From contig JANXSE010000261.1 of assembly GCA_025356695.1 (NCBI GenBank), positions 1 through 24,456 on the forward strand: a stretch of 24,456 nt of DNA, written 5' to 3'. The translations under genes were made by a program, and so were the position numbers. This DNA comes from Betaproteobacteria bacterium (GTDB lineage Bacteria > Pseudomonadota > Gammaproteobacteria > Burkholderiales > SG8-41). Below the pieces are notes generated by a model. The model had not been told where the DNA came from. It did not search any database and worked only from the letters and a program-made list of their open reading frames with translations. Of the stretch, positions 1-6,891 are shown in pieces (the first letter of the stretch is position 1; each line of letters opens with the position of its first letter).

Positions 1-602
1 CGAAGCCCCGTTGCGATCATCTCTACGGCAATCGCAGCAAGTATAAATCCCCCTATGCGTTCCACGAGATCCAGAGTTGGTTTCTGGATTTGACGTTGGG
101 CACCACACGCTAGTCGGAATGTCAGCCAGCAGGACATGCCAACAATTATGATTGGAAGTACCACATGGATCAGATCCATGTAACCGTTCCAAGTACTGTT
201 TGCCATTACATAACTAAAGGCAGCCGGCCCTGCAAGCAGTGGGACTGCCAGTGGAATAATGGAGGCCTCGCGAACACCATCGCTATTAGTTGTCGGCACT
301 CCCTTGAAGGTTGTTTCTTTGCCCAATACCATTGCTATGGCCAACAACAGTACGATAATTCCTCCGGCTACTTGCATCGCACCTAAAGAGACTCCGAGCA
401 GGGCAAGGAATGGCATTCCGGCAAATGCTGCAACCAGCAGGGCGATAGTTACACTTATCGCGATGGTCTTGGCAAAGCGAATCTTCCCCGCTTCGTCCAA
501 ACCTCCGGCAGCAGCCACAAAGATGGGAACGACGGCAATGGGTTCGACCAACGCAAACAGCGTTATGGCCTTCTTGAGCGTCAGCGTCGCCGTAAGTAAC
601 AT
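1..602 (-). CDS. MarC-family inner-membrane protein, partial (3' end outside window)
   Basis: Reading the minus strand from an ATG at 602 gives about 200 codons that run off the left edge without a stop. The N-terminus has the MarC/UPF0056 pattern: a first membrane helix ending in an LFALVEPIAVVPIF-like stretch, a second helix after a short charged loop, then a helix with GGIIVLLLAIAMVLG. A later segment reads EASIIPLAVPLLAGPAA, matching the family hallmark of Pro-Leu-Ala-x-Pro-Leu-Leu-Ala-Gly-Pro. Family members are 6-helix integral membrane proteins of about 200-220 residues, historically linked to multiple antibiotic resistance although that role is disputed. The partial copy is therefore nearly complete. 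An in-frame GTG lies about 14 codons upstream, but the ATG fits the family N-terminus better. Codons are noticeably less GC-rich than in the rest of the window. The family call is firm; the transported substrate is unknown. Confidence 0.85.
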   Translation of the reverse strand, partial: MLLTATLTLKKAITLFALVEPIAVVPIFVAAAGGLDEAGKIRFAKTIAISVTIALLVAAFAGMPFLALLGVSLGAMQVAGGIIVLLLAIAMVLGKETTFKGVPTTNSDGVREASIIPLAVPLLAGPAAFSYVMANSTWNGYMDLIHVVLPIIIVGMSCWLTFRLACGAQRQIQKPTLDLVERIGGFILAAIAVEMIATGL

Positions 603-691
603 AGGAACAGGCTTTCTGCAGTCGATTTGACGTGGCGCCAACACTATACGCTTGATGTTTAATGGGTATTGCGACGTCACTGACAGCAATT

Positions 692-709
692 GACCGGTTT
701 TGGCCGGTC
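692..709. repeat. Perfect inverted repeat, 6-bp arms, 6-nt loop
   Basis: GACCGG at 692-697 pairs with CCGGTC at 704-709 around TTTTGG. It lies 13 nt from a second hairpin (723-746). Two hairpins in tandem with intervening GGCC-rich sequence resemble a family of short intergenic repeats I associate with Burkholderiales genomes; that association is from memory and unverified. Confidence 0.45.
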
Positions 710-722
710 TGCACCTTTCGGC

Positions 723-746
723 CAAGGAGTGGAAACCGACTCCTTG
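723..746. repeat. Perfect inverted repeat, 8-bp arms, 8-nt loop
   Basis: CAAGGAGT at 723-730 pairs perfectly with ACTCCTTG at 739-746, with loop GGAAACCG. No T-run follows on either strand, so a simple intrinsic terminator is not indicated. It is more likely part of an intergenic repeat together with 692-709. Confidence 0.5.
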
Positions 747-842
747 CGGACGGTCTAGTTGCCACCAAGTGGTCATTCGACCTGCTATTTGAGCCGAAGA
801 AAGCGAATACTCTTCAGGATTTTCTCCGCCCCGTTGCGTAGA

Positions 843-865
843 GCGCCATCTCGCATTGATGGCGC
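843..865. repeat. Inverted repeat, 8-bp arms, 7-nt loop
   Basis: GCGCCATC (843-850) and GATGGCGC (858-865) are perfectly complementary across TCGCATT. It lies inside the open fragment on the minus strand and may be incidental. Confidence 0.3.
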
Positions 866-962
866 GTCAATCAGACCTCGCTCCTGAATAAGTCCCGACA
901 CGGCAATCATTAGGCTAAAGTATCCGTCGAGAATTTTTATGCGTGATAGCGCACATACCCCG

Positions 963-988
963 CATTCCGGAATGGTGCATTCTGAATG
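963..988. promoter_or_regulatory. Alternating CATTC/GAATG dyad array, operator-like
   Basis: Four copies of the same 5-mer alternate in orientation within 26 bp: CATTC 963-967, GAATG 970-974, CATTC 978-982, GAATG 984-988, with gaps of 2, 3 and 1 nt. This produces a 12-bp perfect palindrome at 963-974 and a 13-nt dyad at 977-989. The array ends about 60 bp before the start codon of the lysine-rich gene, a usual operator or activator distance. No matching regulator is recognised, so its use as a binding site is inference. Confidence 0.35.
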
Positions 989-1047
989 CTCTGCTACGTC
1001 TAGTCCGGCTGGCGTGCATGGTTATTTAAATTCTCTGCGGAGCACAT

Positions 1048-1215
1048 ATGGCCAGAAAATCAAAAGCAGAAAAACGTGGCACGAAAATGGCGAAAAAGAT
1101 CAAGGAACACGCCGCGAAGAATGCGAAATTGATGAAGAAGTCCGCGAAGAAATTTGCAAAGGAAGAGACGCGGGCAGAACACCATATGAAAAATACCAAC
1201 ACGTTTTCGGCATGA
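1048..1215 (+). CDS. Small lysine-rich basic protein, 55 aa
   Basis: An ATG at 1048 is preceded by GGAG at 1039-1042, a well-placed ribosome binding site, and opens a 55-codon frame ending TGA at 1213-1215. The product has 15 Lys, 3 Arg and 3 His against 5 Glu, and is full of Ala-Lys-Lys spacings (MAKKIKEHAAKNAK, KKSAKKFAKEE). Most of it should form one amphipathic or highly charged helix, with a polar tail TNTFSA. There is no signal peptide or membrane segment, so it is probably cytoplasmic. The composition resembles small histone-H1-like or ribosome-associated basic proteins, but I recognise no family. Nucleic-acid binding is inference from charge alone. The frame is short enough that chance cannot be excluded, although the strong Shine-Dalgarno sequence and the composition favour a real gene. 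Confidence 0.6.
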   Translation: MARKSKAEKRGTKMAKKIKEHAAKNAKLMKKSAKKFAKEETRAEHHMKNTNTFSA

Positions 1216-1389
1216 GCCTGGACCACCATTCGCAGCACCTCCTGGAGCAACCTTGTGTGTGCTGTCGAACAGATGGCCGCACATGATTCGTCAACAATCC
1301 TTCAGCAGACGGACGCGGCGGCAGCCCGGATGGCAGAACTGTCGCCGGCAACCATGGTCATCACAGAACAATTGCCAGCGAAGGAACTC

Positions 1390-1818
1390 ATGATGAAACG
1401 ATTACATGCAGTGATTTACCCGGTGATTTTCGTATTGGGTGCGGTTGTTTTCGGGCCTGCAATGGCCGCCGACAATCTGGCCGCGCTCAACCCCATGCGC
1501 GAAGGTGCCGTGACCTATGTCAGCGGAGGCGTCGGCGACGACGAGCGCCAGAAAATAGACGAGCTTGCGAGTGAATACCCGCTCAAACTGGTCTTTGCGA
1601 CCAAGAGTTCGCCCAACGAATTTCTGTCCGACGTCAAGGTGCAGATCAAAGACACCGGCGGCAAAACGCTGGTCGATTCGGTCTCGCAAGGCCCGTTTTT
1701 CCTGCTCAAAATGCCGGCCGGTAAATACGCGATCAGCGCGGACTACGACGGCGTGGTGAAACAGCAGAGTGTGCAGGTTCTCGGCAACAAGCCGCAGCGC
1801 GTGGTGTTCGTTTGGTAG
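1390..1818 (+). CDS. Secreted carboxypeptidase-regulatory-like protein, 142 aa
   Basis: The open frame extends further upstream, but the ATG at 1390 has AAGGA at 1381-1385 and starts a good signal peptide: MMKR, then a hydrophobic core (VIYPVIFVLGAVVFG) and an Ala-Met-Ala cleavage site near residue 26. The mature part has a low-complexity linker, then a beta-sandwich-like segment: VKVQIKDTGGKTLVDSVSQG followed by FFLLKMPAGKYAISADYDG. That strand pattern, ending in a P-x-G-x-Y motif, is typical of carboxypeptidase-regulatory-like/transthyretin-type folds. The role is probably periplasmic; the ligand is unknown. The Crp-type regulator gene starts about 23 bp after this stop, so the two are likely co-transcribed. 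Confidence 0.75.
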   Translation: MMKRLHAVIYPVIFVLGAVVFGPAMAADNLAALNPMREGAVTYVSGGVGDDERQKIDELASEYPLKLVFATKSSPNEFLSDVKVQIKDTGGKTLVDSVSQGPFFLLKMPAGKYAISADYDGVVKQQSVQVLGNKPQRVVFVW

Positions 1819-1841
1819 CGACCGTGCAGCCGGGGAATTCC

Positions 1842-2507
1842 GTGCACGTCGAACCGCACACCATCATGCAAACGCTGGGGCCGCTGTTTTTCGGCTTGCG
1901 GGAGGACGAGTTGCGCGCAGTCGCTGGTCAGTCGGTGCAACGAAGTTACGCCAAAAATGCGACCATTATCCGCGAAGGGGATTTCACGGGATCGCTGTAC
2001 GTGATTCTTTCGGGCAAAGTGAAAGTGTGTCTCGGCGACGAGCGCGGCAAGGAACTGATACTCGACATCAAAGGTCCGGGTGAATATTTCGGCGAGATGG
2101 CGCTCGACGACGGACCGCGATCAGCGTCGGTGGTAACGCTCGAAACGTGCCGCGTCGCGATCATCTCGAAAGACGATTTCAAGCACCTGTTGCTGGAACA
2201 TCCGGACGTCTCGCTGCACCTGATCAAGGATCTTGTTCACATCGTGCGGGAGTTGAACAAGAATGTGCGAAGCCTCGCCATGCTGAATGTATACGGCAGG
2301 GTATCGAAGCTGCTGCTCGATTCCGCCGTCGAACACGATGGAAAACTGGTCATCGAGGAAAAACTGACGCAGCAAACGATGGCGAGCCGCGTGGGCTCTT
2401 CACGCGAGATGATCAGCCGGATTTTCAGAAGCCTTGCCGTCGGCGGCTATATCAAAGTCGAGGGGAAAAAAATTACCATCAACAAGCCCCTGCCGCTGCG
2501 CTGGTAA
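1842..2507 (+). CDS. Crp/Fnr-family transcriptional regulator, about 221 aa
   Basis: The N-terminal half is a cyclic-nucleotide-binding domain: ATIIREGD, then LYVILSGKVKV, then FGEMAL followed by GPRSASV. The last two correspond to the Glu and Arg-Ser that contact the cyclic nucleotide phosphate in Crp. A dimerisation helix follows (HLIKDLVHIVRELNKNVRSL), then a winged helix-turn-helix (LTQQTMASRVGSSREMISRI) near residues 175-200. The N-terminal cysteine cluster of Fnr is absent, so oxygen sensing through an Fe-S cluster is unlikely. The start is uncertain: GTG at 1842 has GGGGA at 1832-1836 and is preferred; a TTG at 1812 and an ATG at 1866 are alternatives. It follows the secreted protein gene closely and converges on the Bug receptor gene. 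Target genes are unknown. Confidence 0.9.
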   Translation: MHVEPHTIMQTLGPLFFGLREDELRAVAGQSVQRSYAKNATIIREGDFTGSLYVILSGKVKVCLGDERGKELILDIKGPGEYFGEMALDDGPRSASVVTLETCRVAIISKDDFKHLLLEHPDVSLHLIKDLVHIVRELNKNVRSLAMLNVYGRVSKLLLDSAVEHDGKLVIEEKLTQQTMASRVGSSREMISRIFRSLAVGGYIKVEGKKITINKPLPLRW

Positions 2508-2571
2508 TTGCCGGGCGGTACTGCGCGGACGCATCGTGCGAAGCCAGAACTCCAAAAGCGCGCACCTGCCT

Positions 2572-3540
2572 TCAATCCACCTTCGCCCCCGACGCCTTCA
2601 CTACCCTGCTGTACTTCTCGGCCTCACCGCGAATAAACGTCGCGAACTCCGCCGCGCTGCTACCGACCGGGTCGTAGCCCTGCGATTCGAACTGTGCTTT
2701 GAGTTCCGGCGCGCGCACGACCTTCACCAGCAGTTCGTTCAAACGCTTGACGATAGGTGCAGGGGTTTTCGCCGGCGCCAACAGGCCGAACCAGGTGATC
2801 GATTCATAGCCGGGCACGCCGGATTCGGCAACTGTCGGCACCTCGGGCAGTTGCGGCGAACGTTTGGCAGTCGAGACACCGAGCAGTTTCAGGCGCCCGG
2901 CCTTGATGTGCTGGAGCACGGGCGGAATCGAATTGAACATGAGCGAGACGCCGCTGCCGCCGATGAGATCGGTGACCGCCTGCGGCGCGCCTTTGTACGG
3001 GATATGCGTGAGGTTGGCGCCGGACAGGCTCTTGAAAAGTTCCATCGCCAGATGGTTGGCGGCGCCGTTGCCGGCCGAGGCGTAATTTATTTTGCCGGGC
3101 TCGGCCTTGGCGAGCGCCAGCAGTTCCTTCACCGACTTCGCCGGCAGCGAAGGGTGCGCGATCAGCAGGAAGGGCCCGATCGAAACCAAGCTGACCGGCG
3201 TGAAATCGCGCAGCGTGTCGTAAGCGACCTGCTTTTGCAGATAGGGCAGGATCACCAGAGCACCCGGACTGCTGAAGAACAGCGTGTAGCCATCGGGTAC
3301 CGCTTTCGCCGCCAGCTCGGCACCGATCAGGCCGCCGGCGCCGCCGCGGTTGTCAATGATGAATTGCTGGCCGAGCAGCGCAGTGAGCCCCGGCAGGACC
3401 ATGCGCGCGACGACGTCGGGCGTGCCGCCGGCGGGCACCGGCACGATCACGCGCACCGGCTTTTCCGGATAGGTTTGCGCGGCGGCGAACGGTACAACCA
3501 TGGCGGCAATCACGGCGGTCATCAGGGTCAGGGGGCGCAT
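2572..3540 (-). CDS. Bug-family tripartite tricarboxylate transporter substrate-binding protein, 322 aa
   Basis: A Sec signal peptide (MRPLTLMTAVIAAMVVPFAAA) leads into the Bug fold. Diagnostic stretches are YPEKPVRVIVPVPAGGTPDV, QQFIIDNRGGAGGLIGAELA, DGYTLFFSS, KINYASAGNGAANHLAMELF, THIPYKGAPQAVTDLIGG, and LPEVPTVAESGVPGYESITWFG. The length is normal for the family. Bug proteins are periplasmic receptors for carboxylates, aromatic acids and other small solutes; many are orphans with no adjacent TctAB membrane genes, as here. The ligand cannot be read from sequence. The start ATG at 3540 has GAGAG about 8 nt upstream. The gene is divergent from the DUF3124 operon and converges with the Crp-type gene. 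Confidence 0.95.
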   Translation of the reverse strand: MRPLTLMTAVIAAMVVPFAAAQTYPEKPVRVIVPVPAGGTPDVVARMVLPGLTALLGQQFIIDNRGGAGGLIGAELAAKAVPDGYTLFFSSPGALVILPYLQKQVAYDTLRDFTPVSLVSIGPFLLIAHPSLPAKSVKELLALAKAEPGKINYASAGNGAANHLAMELFKSLSGANLTHIPYKGAPQAVTDLIGGSGVSLMFNSIPPVLQHIKAGRLKLLGVSTAKRSPQLPEVPTVAESGVPGYESITWFGLLAPAKTPAPIVKRLNELLVKVVRAPELKAQFESQGYDPVGSSAAEFATFIRGEAEKYSRVVKASGAKVD

Positions 3541-3636
3541 GGCAGTGCTCTCGATCGGGTTGCGGAGCGGCGATGCTACCGGATGCGCGCGCCATGATCA
3601 AAGTCAATTCGCGCGCGATGCATTAGACTATGCGCC

Positions 3637-4152
3637 ATGAACATTACGATCCCGCCCCTGCTCCGGACCGTCACGGCACACCTGCGCCTGTGGCTGGCAT
3701 TTTCAATTTTCGCGTTCGCCGCAAACACGGCTCTGGCGCAGCCCGCGACGGGCAACGGCCAGACACTGTATCTGCCGGTGTATTCGCATGTCTACCATGG
3801 CGACGTCGATTCGAAAGGCGTGCCGCAGCAGACGCTGGTCTCGGCGCTGGTCAGCATCCGCAATGCGGATCTGAACAAGGCGATCCGCATCACCTCGGCG
3901 GTGTATTACGACACGCACGGCAAAAAACTGCGCGAATACCTGCCCAAACCGGTGACCGTCGGGCCGATGGGCACACACGAAATTTTCGTGCCGCGCAGCG
4001 AAACCGCCGGCGGCTCCGGCGCCAACTTCGTCATCGTCTGGCAGTCCGACGAAGCGGCCAATGCACCGGTGGTCGAGGCGCTGCATCTGAACATGCCGGC
4101 CGGCCGCTCGATCGCCTTCATCACCACTGCGCGGCCGATCGCGACGCGTTAG
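3637..4152 (+). CDS. DUF3124-family exported protein, 171 aa
   Basis: A long N-terminal region with a hydrophobic core ends in an Ala-Leu-Ala-Gln site near residue 34, consistent with export. The mature protein carries the DUF3124 pattern: TLYLPVYSHVYHGD, then LVSALVSIRNADLNKAIRIT, then VYYDTHGKKLREYL, then GGSGANFVIVW. This matches a beta-sandwich domain of unknown function. No catalytic residues are evident. There is no clear Shine-Dalgarno sequence before the ATG. It is the first gene of a probable three-gene operon: the SDR gene begins 43 bp after its stop, with a strong ribosome binding site. Confidence 0.85.
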   Translation: MNITIPPLLRTVTAHLRLWLAFSIFAFAANTALAQPATGNGQTLYLPVYSHVYHGDVDSKGVPQQTLVSALVSIRNADLNKAIRITSAVYYDTHGKKLREYLPKPVTVGPMGTHEIFVPRSETAGGSGANFVIVWQSDEAANAPVVEALHLNMPAGRSIAFITTARPIATR

Positions 4153-4195
4153 TCGCGCGCGGCCGCCATAACAACAACACCCTGAGGAGAAAAGC

Positions 4196-4966
4196 ATGAC
4201 TACACCCGGCAATGCATATGCACCCGGTACCGAACTGGCCGGCAAGGTCGCGCTGGTGACCGGCGCCGCCAAGAACATCGGCCGCGCCACCGCGCTCGCG
4301 CTGGCCGCCGGCGGTGCCGCGGTTGCGATCAACACGCGCTCGTCGAAAGAAGACGCCGAAAAAGTCGCGCAGGAGATCCGCGCCGCGGGCGGCAAGGCCG
4401 AGGTCTATGTGGCCGATATCGCCGACGGCAAACAGGTCAAGGCAATGGGCGAGGCGATCCTCGCCAAATTCGGCCGCATCGACATCCTTGTGCTCAACGC
4501 TTCGGTGCGCAGTGAAAAACCGTTCACCGAACTGACTTACGAAGAGTGGCGCCTGCCGCTCGGCATCACGCTCGACGGCGCCTTCTTCTGCGCACAGGCC
4601 TGCCTGCCGTCGATGTTGAAAAACGGCGGCGGCGCCATCGTCACGCTGGGCGGTATGCAATCGCTGGCCGGCGCGGCCAAACGCGTCAACGGTTCGGTGG
4701 CCAAACATGGGCTTGTTGGTTTCACACGCGGGCTTGCGCGCGAGTTCGGCGACCGCAACATCCGCGCCAACTGCATTGCACCGGGCACCATGAATACGAC
4801 GCGCGCCGCCGGACGTTCGGCGCGCCCCGAGCCGACCGGCATTCCACTCAAACGTTACGGCGAGGCGGAAGAGATCGCCAGCGTCGTGCGTTTTCTCGCC
4901 GGCCCCGGTTCGAGCTTCGTGACCGGACAGTCGATCCAGATCAACGGCGGACAGATGATGTTCTAG
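4196..4966 (+). CDS. SDR-family (short-chain dehydrogenase-like) protein lacking the catalytic Ser and Tyr, 256 aa
   Basis: GAGGAGAAAAGC precedes the ATG, a strong ribosome binding site. The Rossmann fold is intact: VALVTGAAKNIGRA at 18-31 is the nucleotide-binding loop, D74 and the LNAS motif at 100-103 match the classical positions, and the C-terminus ends in FVTGQSIQINGGQM, typical of FabG-like SDRs. The catalytic region is unusual. Where the family has Ser-Ser it has Gly152-Gly153, and where the catalytic Tyr of YxxxK should be there is Gly166, while Lys170 is kept. The protein may bind NAD(P) without classical SDR chemistry, or use other residues. It lies between the DUF3124 gene and the propeller gene, whose start codon lies 8 bp after this stop codon. 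The family call is firm; the reaction is unknown. Confidence 0.9.
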   Translation: MTTPGNAYAPGTELAGKVALVTGAAKNIGRATALALAAGGAAVAINTRSSKEDAEKVAQEIRAAGGKAEVYVADIADGKQVKAMGEAILAKFGRIDILVLNASVRSEKPFTELTYEEWRLPLGITLDGAFFCAQACLPSMLKNGGGAIVTLGGMQSLAGAAKRVNGSVAKHGLVGFTRGLAREFGDRNIRANCIAPGTMNTTRAAGRSARPEPTGIPLKRYGEAEEIASVVRFLAGPGSSFVTGQSIQINGGQMMF

Positions 4967-4974
4967 GAGTTGCG

Positions 4975-5922
4975 ATGAAAAATTTCCGCCCTCTGCTTGT
5001 AATGGCCACGGCGCTGGCGCTGTGCGCCGGCCTCGTTGAGGCCGCGCCCTTCGCCTACGTGCCGAATGAAAAATCCGGTACGATTTCGATCATCGACACC
5101 GCCACCGATACGGTTACCGGCGAAATTCCCGCCGGCAAACGGCCGCGCGGCATCGCGGTCAGCCCCGACGGCAAATTCATTTACGTCAGCGACCAGCCGA
5201 CCAATGGCGTCAACGTGATCGACGTGGCGGCACGCGCCATTGTCGCCAACATCAATCTCGGCGAATCGCCCGAGGGTGTGGGCATTTCGCCCGACGGCCG
5301 CTGGGTGGCAGTCGCGGTGGAAGAAAGCAACAGTGTCGCCATCATCGACACGGCAACGCGCAAAGTGGTGGTCAACCTCAAGGTCACGGGCAAGAACCCG
5401 GAGCACGCGGTGTTCAGTCCGGACAGCCGCTGGCTCTACGTCAGCGCCGAGGAAGGCGATGTCGTCGATGTGATCGACGCCAGGGCGCAAAAACAGGTGA
5501 CCTCGATCAAGGTCGGCATACGCCCGCGCGGCATCGGCTTTCTGCCCGACGGCAGCCGCGCCTACGTTGCCGGCGAAGAGGCCAACACGGTCTATTCGAT
5601 CGACACGGCGAAACAAACGGTGCTGCACACGATCAAGGCCGGCGTGCGCGCCAACGGCATTGCGGTGCGGCCCGATGGCAAACGCGTGTTCGTCTCCAAC
5701 GGCGAAGGCACAGTGATGGCGATCGACACTGCCAGCGACACAGTGATTGCCACCATCCGCGTCGGGTTGCGGCCGTGGAACATGGCGATCACGCCGGACG
5801 GCAAAAAACTCTATGTCGCCAACGGGCGCTCGAATTCGGTGTCGGTGATCGACACCGAGAGCAACGAAAAAATCCGCGACGTGGCGGTCGGCGAACTGCC
5901 GTGGGGCGTGGTGATCCGCTAG
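4975..5922 (+). CDS. YVTN-type beta-propeller protein, PQQ-catabolism-associated type, 315 aa
   Basis: The frame is open far upstream, but the ATG at 4975 has TAGGAG at 4964-4969 (overlapping the SDR stop) and starts a signal peptide cleaved near Val-Glu-Ala-Ala at residue 23. The mature protein is made of about seven repeats of the form xAYVxNExSxTxSxIDTATxxVxxxIxxGxRPRGIxxSPDG, for example at residues 27-70 and again to the last repeat ending VAVGELPWGVVIR. This fits a complete seven-bladed propeller. Proteins of this kind often sit beside PQQ-dependent alcohol dehydrogenases, and here the quinoprotein cluster starts only 7 bp away on the other strand. The role is unknown; periplasmic interaction with quinoprotein partners is inference. 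Confidence 0.9.
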   Translation: MKNFRPLLVMATALALCAGLVEAAPFAYVPNEKSGTISIIDTATDTVTGEIPAGKRPRGIAVSPDGKFIYVSDQPTNGVNVIDVAARAIVANINLGESPEGVGISPDGRWVAVAVEESNSVAIIDTATRKVVVNLKVTGKNPEHAVFSPDSRWLYVSAEEGDVVDVIDARAQKQVTSIKVGIRPRGIGFLPDGSRAYVAGEEANTVYSIDTAKQTVLHTIKAGVRANGIAVRPDGKRVFVSNGEGTVMAIDTASDTVIATIRVGLRPWNMAITPDGKKLYVANGRSNSVSVIDTESNEKIRDVAVGELPWGVVIR

Positions 5923-5929
5923 CGGCGAA

Positions 5930-6490
5930 TTATTTCTGCGCGCTGGCGCCGGGCCTGCGCCACACCAGCATGCGCTCGAACACGCCGTCGCGATCGACGA
6001 AGCGGTGTTTCAATGCGGCGGCGATGTGCAGCGCGATCAGCGCGATCAAAATCACAACCGTGGTCAGATGCACGTTGCTGCAGAGTTCTTTCAGCGCCGG
6101 CGCATCCCAGCCCCAGTGCGGCAGCTTGTTGCCGAAGTAGACGATCGGGTACTTGGTGAACGACGAACCGAGATAACCGCTCATCGGCATGACGACCATG
6201 CACAGATACATGACGTGATGGCTGGCGGTGGCGACGATGCGCTGCCATTTCGGCATGAAATCGGGCAGCGGCGGCGCGCGGTGCGTGACGCGCCAGAAAA
6301 CCCGCAGCAGTATGAACAGGCCCAGCGTAAGACCGATCGACTTGTGCACATTGAACCACCACGCGCGCAGGCCCGGCGGGTCTTTCGGGATGCCGATCAT
6401 CCATAGACCAAGCGCAATCTGCGCGATGATGCAGATCGCGATCAGCCAGTGAAGTGCCACGGCGGTGCGGGTGTAGGTGGGTTCCTGCAT
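5930..6490 (-). CDS. Cytochrome b561-family membrane protein, 186 aa
   Basis: Four membrane helices are evident. Histidines suited to bind two b haems are His14 in the first helix (VALHWLIAICIIAQ), His49 in the second (WWFNVHKSIGLTLG), His141 and His155 in the fourth (NVHLTTVVILIALIALHIA). A further His91-His92 pair lies at the third helix. This is the bacterial b561 (CybB-like) pattern, which passes electrons between periplasmic donors and the quinone pool. It is the last gene of the quinoprotein operon, downstream of a small cytochrome c, suggesting a route from the dehydrogenases to ubiquinone. The exact direction of electron flow is inference. A 10-bp hairpin separates it from the cytochrome c gene. 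Confidence 0.92.
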   Translation of the reverse strand: MQEPTYTRTAVALHWLIAICIIAQIALGLWMIGIPKDPPGLRAWWFNVHKSIGLTLGLFILLRVFWRVTHRAPPLPDFMPKWQRIVATASHHVMYLCMVVMPMSGYLGSSFTKYPIVYFGNKLPHWGWDAPALKELCSNVHLTTVVILIALIALHIAAALKHRFVDRDGVFERMLVWRRPGASAQK

Positions 6491-6526
6491 GGCGTCGTTT
6501 GCCCAGAATTCCTTTGAAGCGGGATC

Positions 6527-6549
6527 AACAAGGGGGACGCCCCCTTGTT
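6527..6549 (-). terminator. Perfect 10-bp hairpin between cytochrome c and b561 genes
   Basis: AACAAGGGGG (6527-6536) and CCCCCTTGTT (6540-6549) are perfectly complementary around a 3-nt loop. On the minus-strand transcript the stem ends in UUGUUGAUC, a poor U-tract. It may be a partial terminator or an mRNA-stabilising hairpin that lowers b561 expression relative to upstream genes. Confidence 0.5.
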
Positions 6550-6559
6550 CCCGGCATCG

Positions 6560-6883
6560 TTACTTCTTTTCGCCCGCCATCACATAAGCCCACAGCGATT
6601 CGATTTCCTCGGCGTTAAACAGACCGCCCCACGGCGGCATGCTGTTCTTGCCATTGCTCACCGAATTGAGAAAGCGGCTTTTCTGCTCCGGCGGAAAGGT
6701 GCGCAGATCGAACGCGCCCTGCGGATCGGCCATGCGCGGGCCGTGGCAGGGTGCGCAGTTCTGCGAAAAAATCGCCGAACCGCGCTTGATCTGCTCGGGC
6801 TGAAATGTTTCCTGTGCAAATACGTTCAATGTGGTCAACAGGCACAGCGTGCCGGCTGCGATACAAAAATGCCTCGTGCTCAT
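6560..6883 (-). CDS. Small periplasmic c-type cytochrome, 107 aa
   Basis: The frame is open upstream, but the ATG at 6883 begins a signal peptide (MSTRHFCIAAGTLCLLTTLNVFAQ) and lies 8 bp after the stop of the third quinoprotein. The mature part has a single haem-attachment site, Cys43-Ala-Pro-Cys46-His47, and Met82 in SMPPWGG as the likely sixth ligand. A C-terminal helix (EEIESLWAYVMAG) closes the fold. This is a class I mono-haem cytochrome. Cytochromes of this kind accept electrons from PQQ-dependent alcohol dehydrogenases, and its place between three of them and cytochrome b561 fits that role, which is inferred from position. Confidence 0.92.
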   Translation of the reverse strand: MSTRHFCIAAGTLCLLTTLNVFAQETFQPEQIKRGSAIFSQNCAPCHGPRMADPQGAFDLRTFPPEQKSRFLNSVSNGKNSMPPWGGLFNAEEIESLWAYVMAGEKK

Positions 6884-6891
6884 TCGATGGC

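Larger units (their letters stand above)
785..1021 (-). pseudogene. Open fragment without a good start, C-terminus of an unrecognised protein
   Basis: Between an in-frame TAA just above 1021 and a TAG at 785-787 the minus strand is open for 78 codons. The translation looks protein-like, not random: it includes RIKILDGYFSLMIAVSGLIQ followed by a basic tail ending SIRFLRLK. There is no ATG near its beginning and no ribosome binding site; the first ATG is about 40 codons in. It contains the pattern ECTIPECGVC with three cysteines. This suggests the decayed 3' part of a gene whose 5' part has been lost or replaced. I do not recognise the family. A chance open frame is the main alternative. Confidence 0.3.
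603..1047. other. Intergenic region, 445 bp, hairpin-rich, with a gene fragment
   Basis: This stretch separates the MarC-family gene from the lysine-rich small gene. It contains two perfect short hairpins at 692-709 and 723-746, a start-less coding fragment on the minus strand (785-1021), an 8-bp inverted repeat at 843-865, and an alternating dyad array at 963-988. I see no complete gene here. The base composition is more AT-rich than the region after about 1300. Confidence 0.6.

Noticed and set aside
286..768. Minus-strand frame of 160 codons overlapping the MarC-type gene
   Set aside because: It is in a different frame from the MarC-family protein, which has clear membrane helices and family motifs; this frame is Arg/Cys-rich and featureless.
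1842..2507. Calling the regulator Fnr
   Set aside because: The N-terminal cysteine cluster for a [4Fe-4S] centre is missing, and the phosphate-binding Glu and Arg-Ser of cyclic-nucleotide binders are present.
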